This document shows positions 25,190-34,489 of a stretch of DNA of 48,781 nt, piece after piece. The DNA comes from Lachnospiraceae bacterium. GTDB taxonomy: Bacteria > Bacillota > Clostridia > Lachnospirales > Lachnospiraceae. How positions within the stretch are numbered: the stretch's first letter is position 1; every line of letters begins with the position of its first letter. The stretch lies in contig JAQVHQ010000007.1 of assembly GCA_028696165.1 (NCBI GenBank), forward strand, positions 42,016-90,796, given 5' to 3'. Under the pieces are notes generated by a model. It saw only the letters and a program-made list of their open reading frames with translations. It ran no database searches and was not told where the DNA came from. The position numbers were made by a program, and so were the translations under genes.

Positions 25190-26215
25190 TTAGTTTATCT
25201 TCGTCTTGCCACTCAGGACATTTTTATAGTCTTCATAATTTTTTTCCAATAGAGTCGGTGTATCCAGACCAAATGGACATTTTGATTTACATTTTCCACA
25301 ATGAAGACAGTCTTCTATCTTTTTCATCTTCGCCTGTACTTCTTCGGTTAACTGCAGCTCGGTTGGTGAGCGGCGAAGCAGAAGTGACATTCTTGCGCAA
25401 TTGTTAATCTCAATTCCTGCCGGACATGGCATACAGTAACCACAGCCCCTGCAGAAGTCACCCTGAAGTTCTTCCTGCTCTTTTTTGATAAAGGCAGCTA
25501 TTTCGTCATCCATCTCTGGTGCGTTATCCATATAACTTAAGAACTCGTCTAATTCTGACTCTCTTTGAATTCCCCAGATAGGAAGTACATTATCATACTG
25601 TGCCATATAAGCATAAGCCGCTTTTGAATTAGTGATCAATCCTCCTGAGAGCGCTTTCATGGCGATAAATCCCATATCTTTCTCTTTGCACTGTCTAACC
25701 AGGGAAAGTTCTTTCTCTCCTGACAGATAGCAGAATGGGAACTGCAGTGTCTCATAAAGTCCTGAATCGATAGCTTCCTGAGCTACTGCAAGACGATGAT
25801 TGGTAATACCTATGTGACGAATATATCCTTCTTCTTTGGCTTTTAGCATTTCCTCATACAAACCGCTTCCATCCCCTGGTTTTGGACAAAATGCAGGATT
25901 ATGGAACTGATATAAATCCAGATAATCTGTCTGCAGATTCTTTAGGGTAATCTCTAGCTGGTTACGTAACTCTTTCGGATCTGTAGTCATTGTCTTCGAA
26001 GCTATAAATACTTTCTCTCTCATATCACCAAATGCCATACCCAGCTTTTTCTCACTATCTGAATAGAATCTGGCTGTATCAAAAAAACGGAACCCACCTT
26101 CATAAGCCTTTCGCAGCAAAAAAACTGCCTCTTCATCTGTCACTCGCTGAATCGGTAAAGCTCCAAATCCATTTTTATTTACAACAATACCTGTCTTACC
26201 TAAACATACTTCCAT
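25190..26215 (-). CDS. Aldo/keto reductase with C-terminal 4Fe-4S ferredoxin domain
   Basis: A 341-residue enzyme. The N-terminal part is an aldo/keto reductase barrel with the catalytic-region motif GFRFFDTARFY and YLDLYQFHNP. The C-terminal part has two ferredoxin-like cysteine clusters, CRGCGYCMPCPAGI (about 265) and CLHCGKCKSKCP (about 310), typical of two [4Fe-4S] clusters. Such fusions are common in anaerobes; the substrate is unknown. The frame extends to 26281, but ATG 26215 with GGAGGTG six bases upstream is the real start. It ends 42 nt before the LarE-LarC2 gene. Confidence 0.92.
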   Translation of the reverse strand: MEVCLGKTGIVVNKNGFGALPIQRVTDEEAVFLLRKAYEGGFRFFDTARFYSDSEKKLGMAFGDMREKVFIASKTMTTDPKELRNQLEITLKNLQTDYLDLYQFHNPAFCPKPGDGSGLYEEMLKAKEEGYIRHIGITNHRLAVAQEAIDSGLYETLQFPFCYLSGEKELSLVRQCKEKDMGFIAMKALSGGLITNSKAAYAYMAQYDNVLPIWGIQRESELDEFLSYMDNAPEMDDEIAAFIKKEQEELQGDFCRGCGYCMPCPAGIEINNCARMSLLLRRSPTELQLTEEVQAKMKKIEDCLHCGKCKSKCPFGLDTPTLLEKNYEDYKNVLSGKTKIN

Positions 26216-26483
26216 TATAAACACCTCCATGTTTTTAACTAATATGTAACTCCATCTATACCTTATCAGATTTTTATCCATACTTCCATAGTTTTTTTAG
26301 AACTTTACAGAACATTTCTATTTGATTTTGTTCACATTTCATTCAAAAATATTAACAAATCTTTCACAATGAACACATGAACTGCACACATTTCTTTTCT
26401 ATACTAGTACTTGTAAACGAAATAAATAAACTTTTCTTTTTCATAAGTCGATCGCAAGATCGCACTCCTTCCTTTAAATAATA
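26216..26483. other. AT-rich intergenic region upstream of the aldo/keto reductase
   Basis: About 270 nt without a convincing gene. A tiny hairpin CGATC-GCAA-GATCG with a GNRA-type loop lies near 26449-26462. A 26-codon minus-strand frame (26364-26444) lacks a properly spaced ribosome site and is not called. No unambiguous promoter was found. Confidence 0.4.
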
Positions 26484-26515
26484 AAAAAGACCGTTCCTGC
26501 ACAAACGGTCTTTTT
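26484..26515. terminator. Symmetric terminator hairpin
   Basis: AAAAAGACCGTT (26484-26495) and AACGGTCTTTTT (26504-26515) are perfect inverses with an eight-base loop. Each strand ends in a T-run, so it can stop transcription in either direction. It follows the long palindrome after the nucleoside transporter operon. Confidence 0.85.
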
Positions 26516-26538
26516 TATTTGCCCTATTTTAGAAAAAT

Positions 26539-26585
26539 AACCATTTGCAGCAGGCGAAAACGGTTTTCGCCTGCTGCAAATGGTT
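26539..26585. terminator. 23-bp perfect palindrome, terminator of the nucleoside transporter operon
   Basis: Arms 26539-26561 and 26563-26585 are exact inverses (AACCATTTGCAGCAGGCGAA... and its complement) around one central base. The minus-strand transcript of the permease gene reaches it 20 nt after the stop and continues into ATTTTTCT. The stem is unusually long and perfect for a terminator. Confidence 0.8.
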
Positions 26586-26604
26586 AAAAATGGTCTTGCT
26601 TTTC

Positions 26605-27585
26605 TTATCTTTCCTCTCGGAAATAATTGGTTCCACAGCTCTTCGGCTGTGCATGTTCTCTGCTCTCTCTCATACTTGTGATAACTAACACGATAATTGT
26701 AACTATATATGGTGCCATATCATAGAATTGTGAAGGAATAGGCAGTGCAACATACAGACGCATAATTTTCAATGCTCCGAATACCAGCGCTACCAGTATC
26801 GCTCTGTTGCAGTCCCATGTTGCGAAGATTACCAGGGCTACTGCCAGCCAGCCGTATCCACTGACACAGTCAAATACCCACACACCATTCTGACTTACCA
26901 TACTGATATACATACCACCGATTCCGCAGATACCACCACCTACTACCGTAGCCACATATTTGTATCTGGTTACATTAATTCCTGCTGCATCTGCAGTTGC
27001 CGGATCTTCCCCTACTGCCCGCAGGTTTAATCCCACGCGGCTGCGTTTGAAAAACCAGGCCATTACCACAGCAACAATAACTGCAAAATAAACCATCCAG
27101 TTATAATTAAAAAGTAATGTTCCAAGAACAGGAATCTTAGACAATCCCGGGATTGCAATTCCTTTAAACATGGCTTTTACGCCATCGGTCACCACCAGAC
27201 TTCCACCTGCATTCTTGGCGATGAAATCGCCAAAGAAGTTACCAAATCCCGTACCGAAGATCGTCAGTGTCAAACCGGTAACATTCTGATTTGCACGAAG
27301 TGTAATGGTCAAAAATGCATAAATCAATGCACCAAGCGCACCTATTAAGAAGGAAACAACCAGAGCAATCAATACTGCTACTACGCCAACCGGTGCGCCT
27401 CCCGCTGCCTTGCCATAGAAAAATGCCCCTGCGATACCGGATACAGCACCCATGTACATCATACCTTCTACACCAAGGTTTGTATTACCGGATTTCTCTG
27501 TTAATATTTCTCCTAACGCACCAAATAATAGAGGAGTACCAGCTAAAACTGCCGCAACTATTAATTTTAATATAATACTAAGCAT
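26605..27585 (-). CDS. nupQ: Nucleoside ABC transporter permease (second permease, BmpD/NupQ type)
   Basis: A 326-residue membrane protein of the branched-chain amino acid / nucleoside permease family (BPD_transp_2). About eight to ten hydrophobic helices are visible. The family start LFGALGEILTEKSGNTNLGVEGMMYMGA and the cytoplasmic coupling stretch VGLNLRAVGEDPATADAAGINV are present. The frame reaches 27603, but ATG 27585 follows AAGGAGGAG and overlaps the upstream permease by eight bases. With the next three genes it forms a full nucleoside importer. Confidence 0.92.
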   Translation of the reverse strand: MLSIILKLIVAAVLAGTPLLFGALGEILTEKSGNTNLGVEGMMYMGAVSGIAGAFFYGKAAGGAPVGVVAVLIALVVSFLIGALGALIYAFLTITLRANQNVTGLTLTIFGTGFGNFFGDFIAKNAGGSLVVTDGVKAMFKGIAIPGLSKIPVLGTLLFNYNWMVYFAVIVAVVMAWFFKRSRVGLNLRAVGEDPATADAAGINVTRYKYVATVVGGGICGIGGMYISMVSQNGVWVFDCVSGYGWLAVALVIFATWDCNRAILVALVFGALKIMRLYVALPIPSQFYDMAPYIVTIIVLVITSMRESREHAQPKSCGTNYFREER

Positions 27586-28678
27586 TCTGCTCCTCCTTTC
27601 CACCGCGTGTTACCAGACGGTAGTTGATAAAGAATTCACAGCCAAGCATAAAGAACAGGATAATACCAATCAAAAGATCAGACACCGAAGCCGGAATAGC
27701 CATGGTCGTCTCAATCTGATTACATCCTCGTTCCAGCACTGCAATAAATGCAGCTACACCCAGCATGCCATACGGATTCATATGTGCCAGCCAGGCTACC
27801 GTAATAGCAGTAAATCCAACGCCGCCAGCGGTTCTCTCTGTAATCGTATAATCACAGCCCGCCACCTGAAGCATACCGGCTATACCAGCCAGAGCACCGG
27901 ATAAAAACATGGTTCTTCTAAATACTTTACCTACGTTAATTCCTGCATATCTTGCAGTATTATTACTCTCACCTACAACGGCGATTTCATATCCCTGCTT
28001 GGTTCTGTTAAAATAGATGGATGCAAAAACCACAAGAACTAATGCGATAATCCATCCCCAGTGAACACCAAACACTTTGCTTAATCGGACACCTTTATGT
28101 ATCATAGGCATCTTCGGGAAAGAAGATCCTGCTGCTTTCCATGGTCCATTTGCCAGATATTTGATAATGTAGAGTGCTATGTAGTTTAACATAAGGGTAA
28201 ATAAAGTCTCATTGGTTCCCCACTTTGCTTTACAAAGAGCCGGAAGGAGACCATAAAGTCCTCCAAAGAGCATAGCTGTCACAATCATCAGTATAATAAG
28301 TGGAATCTTTGGCAGTGTCGCTGCGTAGAAAAATGCCCAGTATCCTGCGCCAATAGCCCCCACCAGTACCTGGCCTTCTGCACCGATATTCCAGAACTTC
28401 ATCTTAAACGCAAAGGAAATACCTATGGCCGTAATTAATAGTGGAATCGCCTGTTTCACTGTTTCCTGGATTAAAACCTTCGAACCAAAAGCCCCTCTTA
28501 GCATATCCGAATATGCCTGAAGCGGATTTTTCCCAAGACAGAGGATTAGGATTCCTCCTGTAATCAAGGCACCCAGGATAGCGACTGCACGTATCATCCA
28601 GGTCTTTTTCTGAGTGATTTCATCTCTTTTTATCATGCGAATAAGAGGAGTCTTCTTCTCTGTTTTTACACTGCTCAT
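27578..28678 (-). CDS. nupP: Nucleoside ABC transporter permease (first permease, NupP type)
   Basis: A 366-residue membrane permease. The hydrophobic helices, the segment FWNIGAEGQVLVGAIGAGYWAFF and the coupling motif GYEIAVVGESNNTARYAGINV mark the BPD_transp_2 family. It pairs with the other permease as a heterodimer. The start overlaps the ATPase stop as ATGA, and its own stop lies inside the next permease gene, so all three are coupled. Confidence 0.92.
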   Translation of the reverse strand: MSSVKTEKKTPLIRMIKRDEITQKKTWMIRAVAILGALITGGILILCLGKNPLQAYSDMLRGAFGSKVLIQETVKQAIPLLITAIGISFAFKMKFWNIGAEGQVLVGAIGAGYWAFFYAATLPKIPLIILMIVTAMLFGGLYGLLPALCKAKWGTNETLFTLMLNYIALYIIKYLANGPWKAAGSSFPKMPMIHKGVRLSKVFGVHWGWIIALVLVVFASIYFNRTKQGYEIAVVGESNNTARYAGINVGKVFRRTMFLSGALAGIAGMLQVAGCDYTITERTAGGVGFTAITVAWLAHMNPYGMLGVAAFIAVLERGCNQIETTMAIPASVSDLLIGIILFFMLGCEFFINYRLVTRGGKEEQNA

Positions 28679-30228
28679 GCAATCTCCTCCTTTCCGCCGC
28701 CAACTTTAATCATATACAGGCCTAATTCTTCTTTTGTAGTTTCTTTTGCATTGACAATTCCGCTGACCTTTCCGCCGCACATAACAAGGATTCTGTCTGA
28801 AATCTCTAAAAGCACATCCAGGTCCTCACCAACAAAAATAACCGCAACACCCTTTTTCTTCTGTTCATTTAGAAGGTCATATATCTTATAAGAAGAATTG
28901 ATATCCAGACCTCGTACCGGATAGGATACCACCAGTACATCCGGTCCAAAGGAAATCTCTCTTCCCAGCAATACTTTCTGAACATTACCTCCTGACAGAC
29001 GACGTACAGGTGTGGAAACTCCCGGAGTTACAATTTCTAAATCTTTGATTAATTTTTCTGATAATTCTTTCGGTGGTTTCCGGTCTACAAAAAATCCTTT
29101 GTTGTCTTTATAGCTTCGGAGCATTACATTGTCCACCATGTCCATAGAGGCAACCAGACCCATACCCAGACGATCTTCCGGAACAAATGCCATCGGTACA
29201 TAGGATACGCCTTTTTTATGAATATTCTGGGCATCCTGTCCGCCAATGTTCTCCATAACCTCGACACCATCCTTCTTCTGACGGAACAAAACAGTTCCTC
29301 CTGTAATAGGATAGAGTCCGGCAATGGCTTCACAAAGTTCTTTCTGTCCACTTCCGGCGATACCTGCAATACCGAGGACTTCTCCGCCAAAAGCTGAGAA
29401 ATTCACTCCATCTAAGGCTTTGACCTTCTCACTGTTAAGGCAGGTCAGATCATGCACTCTCAACATCTCTGGACCCTGCTCCACTTCCGGATGTTTAATC
29501 TCTAAACTGATTGCATGTCCTACCATCATCTCTGTCAATGTCGACTGATTTGCTGTGGCAGTCTCAATAGTTCCAATGTATTCACCTTTTCTTAAAATGG
29601 CAACCCTGTCTGAGATTGACAATACTTCATGCAGTTTGTGGGTAATGATGATAATAGATTTGCCATCTTCCTTCATATTGCGCAAAACAGCAAATAACTT
29701 ATCGACTTCCTGCGGTGTAAGTACAGCAGTCGGCTCATCTAATATAAGGATTTCAGCTCCACGATACAGTACTTTTAAAATCTCTACTGTCTGTTTTTCA
29801 GAAACTGCCATATTATAAATCTTCTTTGCCGGATCCACATCAAATCCGTATTTGTCACCTAATTCTTTTACTTTCTTATTCGTAGATTTCCGGTCTATCG
29901 TAATTCCACCCTTTAATCCTAATACAATATTCTCTGCTGCTGTCAGCACATCCACTAATTTAAAATGCTGATGAATCATTCCGATTCCGTGATCAAAGGC
30001 GTCCTTAGGTGACTGGATAGAGACTTCGGTTCCATTTACTTTGATTGATCCATGGTCTGGAAAATAAATTCCGGACAACATATTCATCAAAGTCGTCTTA
30101 CCACTTCCATTTTCACCAAGCAGTGCCAGGATTTCACCTTTTCTCAGCTGCAGATTTACATCATGATTGGCAATTACTTTTCCAAAAGTCTTTGTAATCC
30201 CCTTCATCTCAATAGCATACTGTTCCAA
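28675..30228 (-). CDS. nupO: Nucleoside ABC transporter ATP-binding protein, double-domain (NupO type)
   Basis: A 517-residue protein with two fused ABC ATPase domains. The first has Walker A GENGSGKTT (about 38-46), Walker [12 protein letters not shown] and ITHKLHE. The signature position of the first domain is the degenerate MAVSEKQTVEILK. The second has a degenerate Walker A (GIAGSGQKEL), signature LSGGNVQKVLLGRE and a Walker B region VLVVSYPVRGLD in which the usual DEP is replaced. This asymmetry is normal for sugar and nucleoside importers. The start is TTG 30228, eight bases after AAAGGGGGT; an internal ATG at 30207 is less well placed. Confidence 0.92.
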   Translation of the reverse strand: MEQYAIEMKGITKTFGKVIANHDVNLQLRKGEILALLGENGSGKTTLMNMLSGIYFPDHGSIKVNGTEVSIQSPKDAFDHGIGMIHQHFKLVDVLTAAENIVLGLKGGITIDRKSTNKKVKELGDKYGFDVDPAKKIYNMAVSEKQTVEILKVLYRGAEILILDEPTAVLTPQEVDKLFAVLRNMKEDGKSIIIITHKLHEVLSISDRVAILRKGEYIGTIETATANQSTLTEMMVGHAISLEIKHPEVEQGPEMLRVHDLTCLNSEKVKALDGVNFSAFGGEVLGIAGIAGSGQKELCEAIAGLYPITGGTVLFRQKKDGVEVMENIGGQDAQNIHKKGVSYVPMAFVPEDRLGMGLVASMDMVDNVMLRSYKDNKGFFVDRKPPKELSEKLIKDLEIVTPGVSTPVRRLSGGNVQKVLLGREISFGPDVLVVSYPVRGLDINSSYKIYDLLNEQKKKGVAVIFVGEDLDVLLEISDRILVMCGGKVSGIVNAKETTKEELGLYMIKVGGGKEEIA

Positions 30229-30330
30229 GTGGTTTACCCCCTTTATAGTTTGTGAGTTAGTTTTTCTTTCAAGATAGATACATTATAACCATGTGTATGT
30301 TCGTAATACAAGTAATCTTTCCAATATTCT

Positions 30331-30363
30331 AAAAAAAAGTGCCTCTTATAAGGAGGCACTTTC
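30331..30363 (-). terminator. Intrinsic terminator after the nucleoside-binding lipoprotein gene
   Basis: AAAGTGCCTC (30337-30346) and GAGGCACTTT (30354-30363) form a stem, and the minus-strand transcript then runs into eight T residues. It lies between the binding protein and the ATPase, so it probably lowers expression of the membrane parts relative to the binding protein. Confidence 0.88.
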
Positions 30364-30397
30364 CTCTAATCAAGACGGATATTCGTAATCCGCTGTA

Positions 30398-31645
30398 TTA
30401 CTCTTTTACAGTAATTCCATCAATAATGCTTGAGAATGCAGGTGATGAACCACCGAAGTCAGCTTCCTGCTCGTGGAAATAACCATCTTTTACAAACTCT
30501 ACACCAAAGTCATTGGTAAATGTTGTAAGTTCAGCTCCGCCTACTGTAAATGTAGAAGTATCAAATACATGAAGGTCTCCGCTGATGATTGCTGCTTTTG
30601 CAGTCTCAACTGCTTCTGCTGCGCCTTCCGGCATCAGAGCATCATTATAAGCAGTTAACATTACAGCGTTCTCTACAAGTCCCTGGCTCCAGTCTTTTGC
30701 AATTTCTTCACCGTTTAACAGGCAGTTAATTGCATATTCCGGATAAATTCCCCAGTCACAACGAGCAGAAGTAATAGAAGCGTTTGGAGCTTTATCTATC
30801 ATATCTGTGTTGTAACCAATCTGCCATACGCCTGCTGCTTCTGCTGTAGTAGCTGTTGCTGCAGAATCACAATGCTGTCCTAATACATCACATCCATCAT
30901 CGATTAATGCCTGTGCTAACTGAGCCTCTAAGTTTGCATCATTCCAGGTATTTGTGTACATAACTTCCATCTGAACATCTGGATTTACGCTCTTAGCGCC
31001 TAAGTAGAATGCGGTATATCCACTGATTACTTCTGCATAAGGCATAGCTGCAACAAAACCAAGTTTGTTGGTCTGTGTCTTCATACCAGCGATAATACCT
31101 GATAAGTAACGTGCTTCATATATAGAAGAAAAATAGTTATGTGTGTTTGCCAGATCTGATGCAGCACTCTGATATCCTGTTGCATGACAGAACTGTACAT
31201 CCGGATAATCCGGAGCAACTTCCATTACATAATCTTCAAATCCAAAACTTGTTGCGAAGATGATATTACATCCTGCTTCTGCCAGTTCACGAAGAGCTGT
31301 CTCACAGCTGGAGTCTTCTCCAACGTTTGTTTTTTCGATAATCTGGTCATCAGATAAGCCAAGTGATTCCTGAACTTCATCTGTACCCATCATAAAGTTG
31401 TAGGTATATCCCTGGTCACTCTCATCACCAACGTATACAAATCCAACTTTAAGGTCCTCAAGTGCAAGTCCCTCGGATGCAGCTGCGTCAGTGCTCTCTG
31501 CATCTGCGTCAGTGCTTTCCTCTGTGCTTTCTGTATCTGCTGTGCTGCTTGCTGAGTCTGCAGATTCCGCTGCACTCTGACATCCAACTAATAAAGTAGC
31601 TGCCATAGCAACAGTTAATACGCTTGCTAAAATTTTCTTTTTCAT
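30398..31645 (-). CDS. nupN: BMP-family nucleoside-binding lipoprotein
   Basis: A 415-residue lipoprotein and substrate-binding component of the importer. The signal peptide MKKKILASVLTVAMAATLL ends in the lipobox LVGC with lipidated C22. It is followed by a Ser/Asp/Glu-rich linker (about 24-65) and then the periplasmic-binding fold with VGFVYVGDESDQGYTYN, typical of the Bmp/Med family (purine nucleosides). The frame extends to 31738, but ATG 31645 with AAGGAGG is the true start. The upstream DNA has a promoter, a leader hairpin and three direct repeats. Confidence 0.95.
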   Translation of the reverse strand: MKKKILASVLTVAMAATLLVGCQSAAESADSASSTADTESTEESTDADAESTDAAASEGLALEDLKVGFVYVGDESDQGYTYNFMMGTDEVQESLGLSDDQIIEKTNVGEDSSCETALRELAEAGCNIIFATSFGFEDYVMEVAPDYPDVQFCHATGYQSAASDLANTHNYFSSIYEARYLSGIIAGMKTQTNKLGFVAAMPYAEVISGYTAFYLGAKSVNPDVQMEVMYTNTWNDANLEAQLAQALIDDGCDVLGQHCDSAATATTAEAAGVWQIGYNTDMIDKAPNASITSARCDWGIYPEYAINCLLNGEEIAKDWSQGLVENAVMLTAYNDALMPEGAAEAVETAKAAIISGDLHVFDTSTFTVGGAELTTFTNDFGVEFVKDGYFHEQEADFGGSSPAFSSIIDGITVKE

Positions 31646-31682
31646 AAATCTTTCCTCCTTATATTTATGATTTGAAATGAAA

Positions 31683-31724
31683 AACCATCCACGCTTGGAT
31701 TTTCTTTTCCTACTTTGGATGGCT
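31683..31724 (-). promoter_or_regulatory. Leader hairpin before the nucleoside-binding lipoprotein gene
   Basis: Within the roughly 85-nt leader, minus strand AAAGCCATCCA pairs with TGGATGGTTTT (one mismatch) and is followed by a T-rich stretch, resembling a transcription attenuator. No purine aptamer core was recognised. The hairpin may instead tune mRNA stability. Confidence 0.5.
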
Positions 31725-31736
31725 TTGACTTGATTC

Positions 31737-31765
31737 ATTATACTACTTTTTTTTAGGTTCGTAAA
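31737..31765 (-). promoter_or_regulatory. Promoter of the nucleoside importer operon
   Basis: Minus strand TTTACG (31760-31765), 17-bp spacer, perfect TATAAT (31737-31742). The -35 box matches consensus at four of six positions or fewer, so activation by a regulator is plausible. Confidence 0.65.
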
Positions 31766-31779
31766 CAGTAATTTTCTGT

Positions 31780-31824
31780 AAATTTATTTCAGGTAAATTC
31801 ATTTCATGAGAATTCATTTCATTG
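31780..31824. repeat. Three 15-bp direct repeats upstream of the nucleoside importer promoter
   Basis: Units 31780-31794, 31795-31809 and 31810-31824 share the core AATTYATTTCA (plus strand). They lie 15 to 60 bp upstream of the -35 box and just after the sbcC stop. The spacing (15 bp) and position suit binding of a regulator or an AT-rich upstream element. Confidence 0.75.
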
Positions 31825-31845
31825 TGTCAAAATATGAAACCGTTT

Positions 31846-34488
31846 TCAGGCAATGATCTCCACTTTACTTCCTGTAGGTTCTTTAATCACATGAATCTTT
31901 TGATCTATACGCTCTTTTAATTCTGTCACGTGGGAAATGATTCCTACCAGACGATTTCCTTTTGTCAAATCTGCCAATATCCGGATAGCCTTTTCCAGGG
32001 ATTCTTCATCCAGCGACCCGAAGCCTTCATCTACAAACATTGTGTCTAATTCAATCCCTCCCTTTTGACTTTGAATAATATCTGAAAGTCCTAAGGCCAG
32101 GCTTAAGGAAGCCAGGAAGGATTCTCCGCCTGACAGGGTTTTAATATCCCTCGGACGACCGGTATGCTGGTCCATGACATCAAGTTCCAATCCCTTTTTC
32201 CCCTGATTATTATCCTGATTTTCTTTGTTTAGAAGGGTATAGCGCCCATCGCTCATAATGATAAGCCGTTGATTGGCTGCAGCTATGATTCTTTTGAAAT
32301 AGTATTGCTGAATATAGGCTTCAAAAGTTATCTTAAGTGGTCCGGTTCCATTGGCCATCTTGGATAATTCCTGGATTGTAGCCAGCTCTTCTTTTGTTTT
32401 TTCAAATTCTTTCTGCTTCTTCTCCAGTGTACTCATCAGATTTTGATTGTTTTCCATCTGCTTGTCTAACTCTCGTTCCCGACGGTCCTGGATTCGTATT
32501 TCTTCCTGAAGTTTTCTCTGATGCTCTTTCTTTTCTTCCAGATTCTGTATCGTTTTCCCTTCCAGTTCCGGACGCTGACTATCCAGCAATATGGTTAACC
32601 GCTTATAATTTTCCTCATATCGGGCAACTGATTCTTCAAGTATCTTTTGTTCTTTTAATGGAATCAGAGATTGCAGATATGTCTCTTCATCTTCAAATCC
32701 TCTAGTCTTTATTTCCATTTTGAAAGCTTCTTTTCGTCTGGCTGACTCTGGTGTCTTCTCTTCCAGTAATGCCTGCTTTATCTTTCGATCATTTTCATAT
32801 TCTGTCTCTGCCTGGACGGCCTGTTCATATTGCTGCTTTGCTCTGGTGCTGTCTTTTTCAAACTGTTGGAGTATTTCCTTTTGTTCCTGGATATAGGCCT
32901 GCATATTTTTTTCTTCCCGGGAGAGATTTGCAAAATCTATATCAGATGGGGCTTTTTGTCTAAGCAGATTTTCCTGTGTATCAATACGTTCCTGTATTTT
33001 AGCCAGGTCATTGCCCAGCTTCTGCACTTTTTCCAGAACTTTTTGCTGTTGTTTTTCTGCATCTTCCACCATCTCCTGGGTAACCGCTTCTTCCGGCAGG
33101 CGGGCAGGATTCGGATGTGTTAATGAACCACACACCGGGCATGGTTTTTCTTCCTCTAACTGACTTGCCAGTACTCCGGCCTGAATATATAAAAACTGCT
33201 CTCTGAAGTTTCTGCTGATTGTCTCTTTTTGTTTATATAACTCCATGGAATCATCCCATTGTTTTCTGGTCTTAACATGAGATTTCTGCTCTTCTATCAG
33301 AGAATGTAATACAGGAATCAGTTCTTCTACTTCCTGTATATGCTTCTTCTGTTTTTCAAACTCCGGTTTTTTTTCTTCCCATTGCCGGTAAACTTCTTCA
33401 TATTTTTTTCTGTTTTCTGATAACAGCGTCCCGGATTTCTCCAGTTTTTTTATCTGCTCCATTAACTTTTCTAATTCTTTTTGTGTTTCCTGATAGTCTC
33501 TCTCCTTTATCTTGACAAAATCCGCCTGCCTTGCATGCACTAATTTCTCTTTTTGTTGTTCTTTTTCTGTTTTTTCTTTTATAAGCTTCTCATACTGGCT
33601 TTTATTATTCTGATAATCAGCAATTCGCCCGTTTTCCTGTTCTAAAACCATCAAGGCTGCATTCTCTGCGTCCATCAATTTCTGCTTTTCTGCCAGGGAT
33701 TCCTGTAACTGCGTATGCATATGGGTATCAGCCTGAATCATTTTTTCCATAAGCACAAGTAATTTTCCTACCTGATTGACATTTCCTCTTGCCTTCTGGA
33801 TTTTTTCATAATACTCATCATCTTCCCGACACTGTATCAGATCTAATTGATTTAAGAGTTCCATCTTTTTGTAATCTGCTGCTTCCTTCTTGTCCCTTAA
33901 CCTGGCTTTTAGTCTCTCCTGGATATCCCGATACAATTTTGTGTCAAATACTTTGCGAAAAATCTCGGAGCGCTCCTCGGAACTTGCCTGCAGAATATCC
34001 AAAAACTGTCCCTGGGCAATCATGGCTATCTGGGCAAATTGTCTGGAGTCCAGACCGATTAACTCCTGTACTTTCTGATTTACATCTGATACGGAATGAA
34101 GCAGTGTTCCGTCAGTTCCTGTAAGTACAGCTTCTGCACGATTTAATGTAGTTCCGCTTCCTCTCTGTTTTTCTCTCTCATATTCCGGAGTCCGGTAGAT
34201 TTCGTAGGATTCACCTCTATGAAGGAACTGAAATCGCACGTAGGTCTGAACTGCAGCTTTGGCAAAATCACTGCGAAAGGTTTTTGCATCCTTGCGGGAT
34301 TTTCGATCTTTTCCACCGCTTGGTTCACCATAAAGAGCAAAGGAAATACCATCAAATATAGTAGTTTTGCCTGCTCCTGTATCTCCGGTAATCAAAAAGA
34401 GACCCTGACTTTTAAATTTTGTAAAATCAATCTCGGTTTCTCCCGGATATGGACCGAAAGCACTCATGGTCAGTTTAATTGGTCTCAT
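31846..34488 (-). CDS. sbcC: Exonuclease SbcC, SMC-like ATPase subunit
   Basis: An 880-residue Rad50-type ATPase that works with SbcD to cut hairpins and protein-blocked DNA ends. Walker A is GDTGAGKT (35-42). Long coiled coils (about 180-420 and 480-700) flank the zinc hook CPVCG near residue 450. The C-terminal lobe has the signature LSGGESFLASLSLALGLSD and Walker B MFVDEGFGSLDEE. It starts two bases after the sbcD stop. Length and order are standard for Firmicutes. Confidence 0.96.
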   Translation of the reverse strand: MRPIKLTMSAFGPYPGETEIDFTKFKSQGLFLITGDTGAGKTTIFDGISFALYGEPSGGKDRKSRKDAKTFRSDFAKAAVQTYVRFQFLHRGESYEIYRTPEYEREKQRGSGTTLNRAEAVLTGTDGTLLHSVSDVNQKVQELIGLDSRQFAQIAMIAQGQFLDILQASSEERSEIFRKVFDTKLYRDIQERLKARLRDKKEAADYKKMELLNQLDLIQCREDDEYYEKIQKARGNVNQVGKLLVLMEKMIQADTHMHTQLQESLAEKQKLMDAENAALMVLEQENGRIADYQNNKSQYEKLIKEKTEKEQQKEKLVHARQADFVKIKERDYQETQKELEKLMEQIKKLEKSGTLLSENRKKYEEVYRQWEEKKPEFEKQKKHIQEVEELIPVLHSLIEEQKSHVKTRKQWDDSMELYKQKETISRNFREQFLYIQAGVLASQLEEEKPCPVCGSLTHPNPARLPEEAVTQEMVEDAEKQQQKVLEKVQKLGNDLAKIQERIDTQENLLRQKAPSDIDFANLSREEKNMQAYIQEQKEILQQFEKDSTRAKQQYEQAVQAETEYENDRKIKQALLEEKTPESARRKEAFKMEIKTRGFEDEETYLQSLIPLKEQKILEESVARYEENYKRLTILLDSQRPELEGKTIQNLEEKKEHQRKLQEEIRIQDRRERELDKQMENNQNLMSTLEKKQKEFEKTKEELATIQELSKMANGTGPLKITFEAYIQQYYFKRIIAAANQRLIIMSDGRYTLLNKENQDNNQGKKGLELDVMDQHTGRPRDIKTLSGGESFLASLSLALGLSDIIQSQKGGIELDTMFVDEGFGSLDEESLEKAIRILADLTKGNRLVGIISHVTELKERIDQKIHVIKEPTGSKVEIIA

Positions 34489-34489
34489 A

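Noticed and set aside
26364-26444. 26-residue minus-strand frame beginning MKKKSLF
   Set aside because: The nearest AAGGAG lies about 20 nt from the ATG, too far for a ribosome site, and nothing else supports it.
31646-31736. Purine riboswitch in the nucleoside importer leader
   Set aside because: None of the conserved purine-aptamer core was found; only a simple hairpin is visible.
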